From contig JAUHYB010000002.1 of NCBI GenBank assembly GCA_030426745.1, positions 1 through 44,042 of the forward strand: DNA of 44,042 nt, given 5' to 3'. Below are positions 32,868 to 41,169 of this stretch, piece after piece. The DNA is from a bacterium (GTDB taxonomy: Bacteria > Planctomycetota > UBA1135 > GCA-002686595). A program made the translations under genes and the position numbers. The first letter of the stretch is position 1, and the number at the start of each line of letters is the position of its first letter. The notes below the pieces were generated by a model. The model saw nothing but the letters and a program-made list of their open reading frames with translations, was not told where the DNA came from and did no database searches.

Positions 32868-33662
32868 TCAGAGGATCTTGTGCAAGCGGTCGATGCGGTA
32901 CGTCCGCAAGGTTCCCGACCGGGGGCAGAGGGCTTCCAAGTACGCCTTGGAGCGGTGTTCGAACAGGAAACGGGGCATCAAGGGGATCGAGGAGGGCGAC
33001 GCCGTCTCGCCGTACAGCGCGACGACCTCGCGGTCCTCCTCCAGCGCGGCTTCGAGCGCGCGCAAGCGCCGCGGCAGCCGCGGTGACGACGGCATCGACG
33101 CGCGGATCGTCACCGGCGCGCCGCGCAGGAAGGTCGCGAGCTTCGCCTCGCGCAGGCCGCCGGCGCGCTCGAGGCACTCCTCGATCACCTTCCAGCAGTA
33201 GACGGCGTCGGACAGCGCGCGGTGGTGCGGGCCCTCTTCCAGCTCGAGGTGCTGGCAGAGCGTCGGCAGCTTGTGGTCGGCGGACTCGGGGATGAGCTTC
33301 TTCGAGAGCGACAGCGAGTCGAGGAACAGGCCGTCCGGCGGGTCGAGCCGCGCGCGCGCGTACTCGTAGCCGAGCACCTTCGTGTCGAAGCCGGCGCTGT
33401 GCGCGGCGAACCAGTCGTCGCCCGCCCACTCGGCGAAGCGCGCCAGCACCGTCGCGGCGTCGTCGGCGTCGCGCACGTCGTCCTCGTCGATGCCGTGGAT
33501 CTCCGTCGCCTCGGGCTCGATCGCGACCTCCGGCCGCACGAAGCACTCGAAGGTGTCCTCGATCTCACCGTCCACGACGCGCACGGCGCCCAGCTCCAGG
33601 AGGTGCGGGGCGCCTTGCAGGGTGGCGGTCTCGGTGTCGAGGACGACGAGCGGGCGGTCCAT
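32868..33662 (-). CDS. DnaQ-like 3'-5' exonuclease with C-terminal WYL-like segment
   Basis: 264 residues. Exo I is PLVVLDTETATLQ (Asp-x-Glu), Exo II lies around AAHSAGFDTKVLGYE and Exo III is PHHRALSDAVYCWKV (His-x4-Asp), so this is an active-looking DEDDh exonuclease of about 170 residues. The remaining ~85 residues contain EDREVVALYGE and end with FLFEHRSKAYLEALCPRSG and TLRTYRIDRLHKI, which resembles the strand pattern and terminal RIDRI motif of WYL domains. A minus-strand TACCCT lies ten bases before the ATG. The frame is open far upstream but only this part has domain content. Four bases separate it from typA. Confidence 0.82.
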   Translation of the reverse strand: MDRPLVVLDTETATLQGAPHLLELGAVRVVDGEIEDTFECFVRPEVAIEPEATEIHGIDEDDVRDADDAATVLARFAEWAGDDWFAAHSAGFDTKVLGYEYARARLDPPDGLFLDSLSLSKKLIPESADHKLPTLCQHLELEEGPHHRALSDAVYCWKVIEECLERAGGLREAKLATFLRGAPVTIRASMPSSPRLPRRLRALEAALEEDREVVALYGETASPSSIPLMPRFLFEHRSKAYLEALCPRSGTLRTYRIDRLHKIL

Positions 33663-33763
33663 CGGGGCGAAGAGGGTACTCGCAGCCGGCACGGAGCGGT
33701 GCAAGCCGGGCCCCGGATTTCGCGCGGCGGCGGCGCGAGAGTCCTCCCGCGCCCGCCGCGGCG

Positions 33764-35338
33764 TCACTCGTCCCGCGGGTGCCAGCGCACGGTGCGGACC
33801 CGTTCGGCCAGCTCCGGCGTGACCACGGCGACCCACGGTTCGTCCCAGGTCGTGTACCAGGCGTAGTTGACCGAGCGCGGCCCCAGCGCGGCGATCAGCC
33901 CGGTCGGCCGGTTCGCGGGCCACATCAGGTGGCGCCGCAGGTCGTCGGGGACGCAGGCGATGCGCTCGGCGGCGTCCTCGGCGTGCTCCGCGTGCGCGGG
34001 GACCGCCTCGCCGGCCTCGACCAGGCAGCGTCGGGCCCCGGCGGTCAGGTGGTAGCGGGCGCCGGGGTTCTCGCGCAGGTGGTCGGCCAGCGCGACGCCC
34101 AGGGCGGCGGGGCCGCGGTCCCGGATCTCCTCGCCCGCGGCGACCAGCGTCCAGGCGTTCGCGGCGACGCCCAGGCCCAGCAGCGCGGCGAAGGCGACGC
34201 CGGCCGGGCGCGGCAGCAGCGCCGTCAGCCACCCCGCGCCGCGCGCCGCCAGCAGGGCGGCGAAGGGCGCCAGGAACAGCAGGTTGCGCACGAACATCAC
34301 GCGCTTGGTCGCCAGGTAGACGAAGTACACGACCGGCAGCGCCACCAGCACGGCGAACAGGGGCCGCGACTCGCGCCACACGCGCGCGGCGCCGACCACG
34401 GCGAGGGCCGTGCACGTCGCGCCGAAGACCGCGTGGTCGGACATGAGGTCGAGCAAGGCGTACCGCGCTGCGCGCGCGGCGTGCTCGAGGCCGGGCTCGA
34501 CCGTGAAGCCCCAGTGCCCGCGCGAGTAGTGCATCGCCTCGTAGGCGACGTCGTTCCAGAACACCAGCGGCTCGAGCACCGTGCCCGGCGTGCTGGCGAG
34601 GTAGGCGAGCGCGAAGCACGCGAAGGTCCCCAGGCCGGCGGCGAGCAGGCTGCGCCCCTCGCGGTTCGCGAAGAAGACGCCCGCGGGCACGACCGCGAAC
34701 AGCAGGATGCCGCCGGGGTACTTGGTGCCCGCCGCCAGCCCCGCCGCGCCCGCCGCGAGCAGGCACAGCAGCGAGGTGCGCGCCGACCCGCCCGCCGCCA
34801 GCAGCGCCGCCAGGCACAGCGCCGTGAACTGCACCATCACCGTGTCGGGCGCGATCCAGCGCGCGTGGTACGCGAGCTCCCACGACGTCGCCATCAGGCC
34901 CGCCGCGAACAGCGCGGACCACACCGACGCGCCGGCGGCGCGCGCGGCCAGCGCGATCCACAGCACGGACAGCGCGGAGGCCAGCAGGAACAGCGTCCGG
35001 GCGCGCAGCAGGTAGGCGCGGCTCTCGACGTGCCGGACGACGGCGGGCGCGTCCAGCTCGAGCGTGCCCGGGACGTCCTGGTCGGACAGCGCGGTGTGCT
35101 CGAGCACCGCCGGCAGCACCGCGGCGCACGAGATCGCGTAGGAGACCGACGGGTACTTGTAGAAGCCGGGCAGGACCGTGCCGCGCTCGGCCGACCGCAT
35201 GACGGCGCGGCGCTGGATGTCCTCGTCCCAGTGCTTGCCGAAGTCGAGGCCGCGCAGCCCGGTCGCGACGAAGAGCGCGAACAACCCCAGCACGCCGAGC
35301 GCGCCGAGGAGGCGGGCGCGGAGCGGCGAGTCGTTCAA
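33764..35338 (-). CDS. GT39/ArnT-like membrane glycosyltransferase
   Basis: 524 residues with about ten to twelve TM helices. The first loop after TM1 has the acidic motif DFGKHWDEDIQ, as in polyprenyl-phosphate-dependent glycosyltransferases (PMT/ArnT, GT39/GT83); ARWIAPDTVMVQF, GTKYPGG and KRVMFVRNLLFLAPF also fit. It would move a sugar from a lipid carrier to a protein or glycan on the outer face. The start is probably TTG at 35338, because TTG-A overlaps the TGA of the kinase-TPR gene exactly as GTG does elsewhere in this window. The C-terminal ~100 residues form a soluble domain. The acceptor is unknown. Confidence 0.85.
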   Translation of the reverse strand: MNDSPLRARLLGALGVLGLFALFVATGLRGLDFGKHWDEDIQRRAVMRSAERGTVLPGFYKYPSVSYAISCAAVLPAVLEHTALSDQDVPGTLELDAPAVVRHVESRAYLLRARTLFLLASALSVLWIALAARAAGASVWSALFAAGLMATSWELAYHARWIAPDTVMVQFTALCLAALLAAGGSARTSLLCLLAAGAAGLAAGTKYPGGILLFAVVPAGVFFANREGRSLLAAGLGTFACFALAYLASTPGTVLEPLVFWNDVAYEAMHYSRGHWGFTVEPGLEHAARAARYALLDLMSDHAVFGATCTALAVVGAARVWRESRPLFAVLVALPVVYFVYLATKRVMFVRNLLFLAPFAALLAARGAGWLTALLPRPAGVAFAALLGLGVAANAWTLVAAGEEIRDRGPAALGVALADHLRENPGARYHLTAGARRCLVEAGEAVPAHAEHAEDAAERIACVPDDLRRHLMWPANRPTGLIAALGPRSVNYAWYTTWDEPWVAVVTPELAERVRTVRWHPRDE

Positions 35339-37440
35339 CGGACGAGCTCTTCGAAGGCCGGCAGGCCGCGCAACGCGTCGAGGTCGGTGTTGTTGCGCAG
35401 CTCGCTCGCGACGTAGTAGCCGCGGTCGCGCGCGCGCGTCAGCTCGTGGATCGCCTGCTCGATCTCGCCCAGGTAGGCGAAGACGAGCGCGCAGTGGAAG
35501 CCGACGTAGCCGTCCTTCGGCGACATCGTGAGCGCGTCGCGCACCGCCTTCTTCGCCTCGTCGAGGTGGCTCATGCGCGCCAGCAGCATCGCGAGGTGCA
35601 CGCGCGCTTCCTGGTCGTCAGGCTGCGCGGCCAGGTGCCGCTTCGCGACGCTGATGCCGCGGTCGGCGACCTCGATCGCCTCCTCGTAGGAGTCGAGGCG
35701 GCGCATCACGTTGTACAGGTGGTCGTAACTGGCGATGTGCGTCGGCTTCAGGCCGATCGCCTTGTTCAAGAGCGGCTTCGCGCGCTTGAAGTTGCCCTCG
35801 CGCGCGACGAGCGCGCCCATCAGCCGGTGGGCCAACCACTCCTGGTCGTCGAGCTCGATCGCGATGCGGTATTCGCGCTGCGCGTCCGTCGGGTGGCCCG
35901 ACAGGTGGAAGGCGAATCCGAGCGAGGTGTGCGCCTCGGCGCAGTCGTGCTTCAGCGCCAGCGCGCGCGCCGCGAACTCGCGCGACTGGTCCAGGTACGA
36001 CTGGTCGCCGTCCCAGAACAGGAACTTGCGCACCGTGGCCTCGGCGAGGCCGGCGTACGCGATCGCGCAGTACGGGTCGGCCTCGATCGCGCGGCGGAAC
36101 GAGCTGATCGCCGCCATCAGGTGCTTCGACGTGCCCTTGCCGAGCACGTCGTGGGCGTGTTGCGCCAGCTGGATGCTGGCGTCCTCGTCGCGCGTCTTGC
36201 CGATCGGCTGCAGCGCGCCCTCCGTCATGTGACGGCGCAGCGCGCGCGCCGCGTTGCGCGCCAGGTCGGCCTGCAACGCCCACTCGTTCGGGTCGGCGTG
36301 GCGCAATTCCTCGTGCCACTCGGCGTGCGGCCGCGCGTGGCCGTCCTCCGGCGTGTACTGCGTCAGGTCCAGCGTGAGCCGCGCTTCGGGCGGCTTCGAC
36401 GCCAGCCGGATGCGCAGCGACCACTCGTAACCCGTCGCCGGCAGGTCCGATCGGTCCAGCAGCACGACCTCGAGCTCGCGCAGGCGGCCCAGCTCGTCGG
36501 CCAGGTCCTTGCGCAGACCCGCGGCGATCGTGCGGCAGTCGTCCATCGACGCGTCGTCGGCCTCGCACTGCACCGGCAGCACCAGCAGCGTGCCGCGCAC
36601 CTTGACCTGGCGGTGCGCCGTCCCCTGCAGGCCGGCGGAGACCTGCAGCAGCGCGCCGTGCGCGTCACGCGCGTCGGCGTAGCGGTCCTCGGGCGCGGGC
36701 GAGAGGCACTTCATCACGACCTTCTCGAGCTCCGCGGGGAAGCCCGCGCGCGCGACGGACGGCAGCTCGTACTGGCCGTCCAGGATCGCCATGCAGACCT
36801 CGGGGAAGCTCTTGCCGGGGAACGGCAGCTTGCCCGTCGTCATGTGGTACAGCACCGACCCCAGCGAGAAGATGTCGGACCGCATGTCCAGCTCGTCGCC
36901 ACGCACCTGTTCCGGCGACATGTACAGCACCGTGCCGACCAGCATCCCGTGTTGCGTGATCGACGACTCGTTCGTCGCGCGCGCGATGCCGAAGTCGAGC
37001 AGCTTGACCGAGCCGTCGTCGAGCACCATCAGGTTCGCCGGCTTCAGGTCGCGGTGGATCAGCCCGGCCTCGTGCACGGCGCGCAGCGCGCGCGTCGTCT
37101 GCTGCGCGATGCGGATGCACTCCTCGAAGCCGAGGCGCTGGTCCTTGATGATCTTGTCGAGGGTGCGGCCCTCGAGGTACTCCATCGCGATGAACGACGT
37201 GCCGTCGAACTGACCGTACTCGTACACGCGGGCGATGTTCGAGTGCTCGATCTTGCTGGAGTGCACCGCCTCGCGGTGGAAGCGCTGGTCCGCCGACGGG
37301 TCGATCTCCGCGTGGGACCGCAGGATCTTCAGCGCCACGGTCCGACCCAGGTTGCGGTCCTCGGCCCGGTAGACCTCGGACAGCGGGCCTTCGCCGAGCT
37401 TGTCCTGCTCGGTGTCGAACGTGAAGTGTGCGAAGTCCAT
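35335..37440 (-). CDS. Ser/Thr protein kinase with TPR C-terminus, no TM
   Basis: 701 residues. The kinase domain covers about 10-275: VALKILR (Lys38), HRDLKPANL, DFGIARA and GTVLYMSPEQ. The glycine loop is LGEGPLSEVYRAED instead of the usual GxGGMGxV. A middle domain (~285-400) with TLLVLPVQCEADDASMDDC resembles the TolB-like/FlgO-like beta module seen in kinase-TPR proteins. TPR repeats occupy ~440-690 (SSFRRAIEADPYCAIAYAGLAEA, EAHTSLGFAFHLSGHPTDA, QEARVHLAMLLARMSHLDEA). No TM helix, so it is cytoplasmic. The downstream glycosyltransferase is translationally coupled (TTGA), which hints at control of glycan export. Confidence 0.9.
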   Translation of the reverse strand: MDFAHFTFDTEQDKLGEGPLSEVYRAEDRNLGRTVALKILRSHAEIDPSADQRFHREAVHSSKIEHSNIARVYEYGQFDGTSFIAMEYLEGRTLDKIIKDQRLGFEECIRIAQQTTRALRAVHEAGLIHRDLKPANLMVLDDGSVKLLDFGIARATNESSITQHGMLVGTVLYMSPEQVRGDELDMRSDIFSLGSVLYHMTTGKLPFPGKSFPEVCMAILDGQYELPSVARAGFPAELEKVVMKCLSPAPEDRYADARDAHGALLQVSAGLQGTAHRQVKVRGTLLVLPVQCEADDASMDDCRTIAAGLRKDLADELGRLRELEVVLLDRSDLPATGYEWSLRIRLASKPPEARLTLDLTQYTPEDGHARPHAEWHEELRHADPNEWALQADLARNAARALRRHMTEGALQPIGKTRDEDASIQLAQHAHDVLGKGTSKHLMAAISSFRRAIEADPYCAIAYAGLAEATVRKFLFWDGDQSYLDQSREFAARALALKHDCAEAHTSLGFAFHLSGHPTDAQREYRIAIELDDQEWLAHRLMGALVAREGNFKRAKPLLNKAIGLKPTHIASYDHLYNVMRRLDSYEEAIEVADRGISVAKRHLAAQPDDQEARVHLAMLLARMSHLDEAKKAVRDALTMSPKDGYVGFHCALVFAYLGEIEQAIHELTRARDRGYYVASELRNNTDLDALRGLPAFEELVR

Positions 37441-37503
37441 GGGGGGGGAAGCGGCCGGGAGGGAGATCCGGGTCCCGTCTTCCAGGGTCCCATCGGCCAG
37501 GGC

Positions 37504-37535
37504 ATTCTAGCGGCTGGAATCTCCAATCCTAGACG
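37504..37535. promoter_or_regulatory. Back-to-back promoter boxes of the divergent kinase-TPR and hypothetical genes
   Basis: Minus strand TAGAAT at 37509-37504 (63 bases before the kinase ATG at 37440) and plus strand TAGACG at 37530-37535. Midway lies a small dyad, TGGA-ATC-TCCA (37515-37525). The region is AT-richer than its surroundings. -35 boxes would overlap the opposite -10. Confidence 0.5.
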
Positions 37536-37542
37536 CCCCAGG

Positions 37543-37576
37543 ATGCCCGAGAACGCCCCCGCATGCCCGAGAACGC
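37543..37576 (+). repeat. 20-bp-period duplication of a start-codon segment
   Basis: ATGCCCGAGAACGC occurs at 37543-37556 and 37563-37576. The copies are 20 bases apart, so they are in different frames; only the second ATG opens the 258-residue gene. The first ATG is seven bases after TAGACG, the spacing expected for a leaderless start. Confidence 0.8.
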
Positions 37577-38339
37577 TGGTACCGACGCCGAACCGAAGCC
37601 CCTCGCCGCGGTCGAGCCCTTCGACGAGGGCGACCTGCGCGCGCTGGCGGAACCCCTCTGCCGCGACCCCCAGTACAACGACCGCCGGCTGGTCCTGCGG
37701 CGCAAGCTGGGCGCGCTCGCGAAGGCCTTCCTGACGCGGGAGGGAGCGGACCTGCCGCCGCTCTTGTCGCGCACCAGCCTGCACGCGCCGCACGCCTTCA
37801 ACGGCAAGCGCGTCGCGCGCATCTGGACGTACCTGTGCCGCGACAAGAAGGAGAAGACGCGGCTGCGCAAGGTGGTCGGCGCGGACCTGGCGAAGGACCT
37901 CGACGCGGCGTACCGCAACGCGTACCTGTGCGTCGCGGTCGAGGCGGAAGCGCTCGAGGTCTCGCTGCGCATCCACGGCGACGCGTGGTTCGACGGCGCG
38001 AACGTGCAGCGCCGCGTGAAGGCGGAAGGGCCGCGCGCGCTCACCGCGATCCTGAACGAGCTCGACGGCTACACGCTGCGCCTCGCGGACTGGAAGGGCG
38101 AGTGGGCCTGCGGCTCGATCGAGCCCGAGCAGTTGACCGAGTTCTTCGGCTACTTCGAGCCGGGCCGGCACCAGCTGCTGGTGGACCGCCGGTTCCCCGC
38201 GCCCGCGTCGCAACCCGCCGTGCGCGCGCTGTCCTTCGCGCCCGAGGTGCCCGCGCACCTGATGGACGAGCTGGCGCGCCTCGTGCCGCTGTACCGCTAC
38301 GCCGCCTGGTCGCAGGAAAGCGACTTCCTGTTCGGGTGA
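37563..38339 (+). CDS. Hypothetical protein
   Basis: 258 residues, soluble, no signal peptide. I do not recognise the family. The N-terminal half is basic and helical (YNDRRLVLRRKLGALAKAFL, FNGKRVARIWTYLCRDKKEK), the C-terminal half more acidic with GEWACGSIEPEQLTEFFGYF and GRHQLLVDRRFP, ending WSQESDFLFG. The pattern RxxR..K in the first half could bind nucleic acid, but this is guesswork. The ATG at 37563 is the second of two duplicated ATGs; the first, at 37543, is out of frame. It is divergent from the kinase-TPR gene and shares its promoter region, so co-regulation is plausible. Confidence 0.75.
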   Translation: MPENAGTDAEPKPLAAVEPFDEGDLRALAEPLCRDPQYNDRRLVLRRKLGALAKAFLTREGADLPPLLSRTSLHAPHAFNGKRVARIWTYLCRDKKEKTRLRKVVGADLAKDLDAAYRNAYLCVAVEAEALEVSLRIHGDAWFDGANVQRRVKAEGPRALTAILNELDGYTLRLADWKGEWACGSIEPEQLTEFFGYFEPGRHQLLVDRRFPAPASQPAVRALSFAPEVPAHLMDELARLVPLYRYAAWSQESDFLFG

Positions 38340-38395
38340 GCGCGGTTCCCGCGCGGCCTGGCGGCGGGGCGGGCCCTGCGCGGGGCGATTCCGGG

Positions 38396-38401
38396 TAGAC
38401 T
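38396..38401 (+). promoter_or_regulatory. -10-like hexamer TAGACT
   Basis: TAGACT followed by CCGCGCC, 67 bases before the ATG at 38469. It matches the signature at 26581 and others. Confidence 0.4.
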
Positions 38402-38468
38402 CCGCGCCTCCGGCCCGAACACCGGCGCACCCCCGCGCCGGGCGCGGGACCCCTCCTCGCCGGAACGC

Positions 38469-39683
38469 ATGCTCGTGAAGATCGATCGCTCGGCCCTCCG
38501 CGGCGCGGCCCTGCTCGCGCTGCTCGCCTCGTGCAACCTCGTGCAGCGCCCGCTGCCGGTCTACGACCCCGCGACCGCCGGGGCGGCGCGGGCCGAGACG
38601 GACGCGACCTCGCCGGCGCCCTCCGACGACTCGATGGGCGTGTCGGCGTGGGAGGAGTGGCGCGGAGCGCGCGTGCGCGACCGCAAGGGCGAGCGCGTCG
38701 GGACCGTCGCCGACGTGCGCGTGGACCTCGCGAGCGGCGCGATCGTGGGCGTCGAGATCGCGGCGCCGGACGCGGCGCCGCTCCTGGTGCCCTTCGACGC
38801 CTTCGACTGGTCGCGCAGCGACCTGGGCGCGGGCGAGGTCGCGCTGCGCCACGCCTTCGCCGAGGTCCCCGGCAGCGCGCCGGACGTCGCGTGGTACGCC
38901 GAGCGCGAGCGCGCGCGGTTGACCGGCGTCGTCGAGGAACCGACCAACGGCACGGCGGACGACGACGCCGCGAAGGACGCGCTGATGGTGCGCCTGCGCG
39001 ACGCGGACAACCTGGTGCACCGGGTGCTGTTGCGCCCCGCCTTCCTGTCGCCGCGCCTGGCGAACGGGTTCGCGACGGGCACGGAGCTGCGCGTCGAGGG
39101 CGTGCAGGCGCGCGACGAGACCGGCAAGTTGCTCGTCGCGGCGTCGGCGACCTGGAACGGCAGCACGCTGCGACTGCGCGGCGCGGACGGCGCGGTGCTG
39201 TGGGACGAGCTGGACGCCGGATACGCCGACGCGGACGCGTGGATGGAACGCGGGCTCGCGCGCGCGGACGGCGGCGAGCACGAGGTGATCGGGTGGCGCT
39301 TCGACCGCGAGGACGGCCGCGTGGTCGGCGTCACGATCTCGTTCGACCACGCGCCGCTCGTCGTGCCGTGGGACGAGATCGCGTGGTCGGACGACCGCGG
39401 CACGTGGACGTCGCCGCGACAGGTGGCGCCGGAGCCGAGCGAGGGCGACGACGCGACGGGGGCGGGCGAAGCGGGCGCGACCGAGGATCCGGCGCCGTCG
39501 GGCGCGCAACCCGAGGACGCGTCCGCGCCCGCGGGTGACGGCGGCGACGTGACGACGCCCGAGGCGGCGGGTGACGCGGGCGGCGACGCTCCCGTCGATC
39601 CTCCCGCCGACCATTCGGGCGGGGACGACCCGGGCGACGAATCCGGCGCCGCCGGCCCCGACGGCGCGCGCGGGCGCCGCTAG
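38469..39683 (+). CDS. PRC-barrel lipoprotein with acidic tail
   Basis: 404 residues. The signal ends LLALLASC (Cys22). Residues ~60-110 form a PRC-barrel (EWRGARVRDRKGERVGTVADVRVD, GAIVGVEIAAPDAAPLLVPFDAF), and a second PRC-like half appears at ~240-295 (EHEVIGWRFDREDGRVVGVTISFDHAPLVVPWDEI). A middle beta domain lies between them. The last ~100 residues are a disordered Asp/Glu/Gly/Pro-rich tail. PRC-barrels bind partners in RNA processing, photosynthesis and cell division; this exported form has no assigned role. The stop is one base away from the stop of the convergent histidine kinase gene. Confidence 0.8.
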   Translation: MLVKIDRSALRGAALLALLASCNLVQRPLPVYDPATAGAARAETDATSPAPSDDSMGVSAWEEWRGARVRDRKGERVGTVADVRVDLASGAIVGVEIAAPDAAPLLVPFDAFDWSRSDLGAGEVALRHAFAEVPGSAPDVAWYAERERARLTGVVEEPTNGTADDDAAKDALMVRLRDADNLVHRVLLRPAFLSPRLANGFATGTELRVEGVQARDETGKLLVAASATWNGSTLRLRGADGAVLWDELDAGYADADAWMERGLARADGGEHEVIGWRFDREDGRVVGVTISFDHAPLVVPWDEIAWSDDRGTWTSPRQVAPEPSEGDDATGAGEAGATEDPAPSGAQPEDASAPAGDGGDVTTPEAAGDAGGDAPVDPPADHSGGDDPGDESGAAGPDGARGRR

Positions 39684-39684
39684 G

Positions 39685-41169
39685 TCACGACGCCTTCGCG
39701 TCGACCTCGTTCGGCAGCCGCACCGTGAAGGTGCAGCCGCGCAGCTCGTTGTTGCGCACCTCGATCGCGCCGCCGTGCAGCGTCGCGATGCCGTTCGCGA
39801 TCGCGAGGCCCAGGCCGGTGCCGTCCTTGCGCTCGGTCGACGACGGGACGCGCACGAAGCGCTCGAAGATGCGCTCGCGATACTCGTCGGGGATGCCGGG
39901 TCCCTCGTCGCGGACGGAGATCGCGACGCCGTCGCGCGTGCGCTCGGCGCGCAAGGTCACGGCGCCGCCGTCGGGCGAGTGGCTGATCGCGTTGCGCACC
40001 AGGTTCTCGACCATCGTCAGCAGGAGCTCGGGGTCGCCGCGCAGCACCAGGTCCGCGCCGTCCTCGTCCAGGCCGGACAGCACGCGCACGCCGTTCTGGT
40101 CGGCGTACTCCTTGCAGCTCTGCAGGCAGCCCAGGATCAGGTCGACGGCGGGGACGACGTCGTTCGCGCGCGAGTCGGTCAGCTCCGCGCGCGCCAGCAC
40201 GAGGAAGCTCTCGACCAGCTTGCCCAGCCGCTTCAACAGCACCTCGGCGCGCTCGATGAACGCGTAGCTCTTGTCCAGGTCGCGCTCGCCCATGCGCGCG
40301 ACCTGCGCCTGCGTCAGCAGCACGGCGACCGGCGTGCGCAGCTCGTGCGAGACGTTGCTGATGAACTGGTCCTGCGCGCGGTAGCCGGCTTCGATGCGCT
40401 CCAGCGCGGCGTTCAGCTCGTCCTCGAGGTGCGCGACCTCCGCGTCGCGGGTCGGCAGCTCGAAGCGCTCGCTGATGCGCGTCGGCGACACGTCGCGCGC
40501 GGCGCGCGACAGCTCGCGCATCGGCGCGACGGCGCGGCCGGCGATGATCCACGCGGCGGCCATCGCGGCGATCAGCCCGATCGGGACGCCGAACAGCACC
40601 AGGTCGCCGTAGGGGCCCAGCAGCACATCGAAGGAGTCTTCGCGCATGCCCGACTGGAAGTAGTACTGCGCGCCGTCGTCGGCCTGGAACGGGACGGTGA
40701 TCAGGTGCAGCGGTTCGCGCGTCCCGACGAGCTCCGCCGCGGTGTCCTCGGACAGCTTGCGCGACTCGGATCCGATCGTGCCGGCGACCTCGGTCACGCC
40801 GTCGACCGACGGCAGCAGCTCGTCGCGGAAGGGGATCTTGGCGAAGACCTCCTCGTCGTCCTCGACGCCGTACCACGCCAGCACGCCGCCCTGCGTGTCG
40901 CGCACGACGCAGAACGCGAAGTCCGCGCCCTTCGGCAGGTACTCGCCGAGGTCCGCGCCCTGCAGCTCGACGCCGGCGTTCAGCAGGCTGTCGATCATCT
41001 TCGAAACGGGCTCGGTGGCGGCGCGCTCGACGGTCGTCTCGATCGCCTCGCGGCGCAGCAGCACGACGCCCGTGACCAGCGTCAGCTGGATCGCGAAGAA
41101 GACGAAGACGAACCAGGTCGTCAGCTTCAGGCGGAGCGAGCTGCTGCGGGAGCGCATCGGCGACGTCAC
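39685..41169 (-). CDS. Sensor histidine kinase
   Basis: 494 residues. TM1 ~17-38, a periplasmic sensor of ~150 residues (no recognised fold), TM2 ~188-210, HAMP ~210-262, HisKA with FISNVSHELRTPVAVLL (phospho-His275), and HATPase with NLVRNAISHSPDGG (N box), DEGPGIP (G1), and GTGLGLAIANGIATLHGG (G2). The start is GTG at 41169 in a GTGA overlap with the response regulator's stop; an ATG four codons later is possible. Partner of the OmpR-type regulator encoded before it. The sensed signal is unknown; the two flanking PRC-barrel genes are candidate targets. Confidence 0.93.
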   Translation of the reverse strand: MTSPMRSRSSSLRLKLTTWFVFVFFAIQLTLVTGVVLLRREAIETTVERAATEPVSKMIDSLLNAGVELQGADLGEYLPKGADFAFCVVRDTQGGVLAWYGVEDDEEVFAKIPFRDELLPSVDGVTEVAGTIGSESRKLSEDTAAELVGTREPLHLITVPFQADDGAQYYFQSGMREDSFDVLLGPYGDLVLFGVPIGLIAAMAAAWIIAGRAVAPMRELSRAARDVSPTRISERFELPTRDAEVAHLEDELNAALERIEAGYRAQDQFISNVSHELRTPVAVLLTQAQVARMGERDLDKSYAFIERAEVLLKRLGKLVESFLVLARAELTDSRANDVVPAVDLILGCLQSCKEYADQNGVRVLSGLDEDGADLVLRGDPELLLTMVENLVRNAISHSPDGGAVTLRAERTRDGVAISVRDEGPGIPDEYRERIFERFVRVPSSTERKDGTGLGLAIANGIATLHGGAIEVRNNELRGCTFTVRLPNEVDAKAS

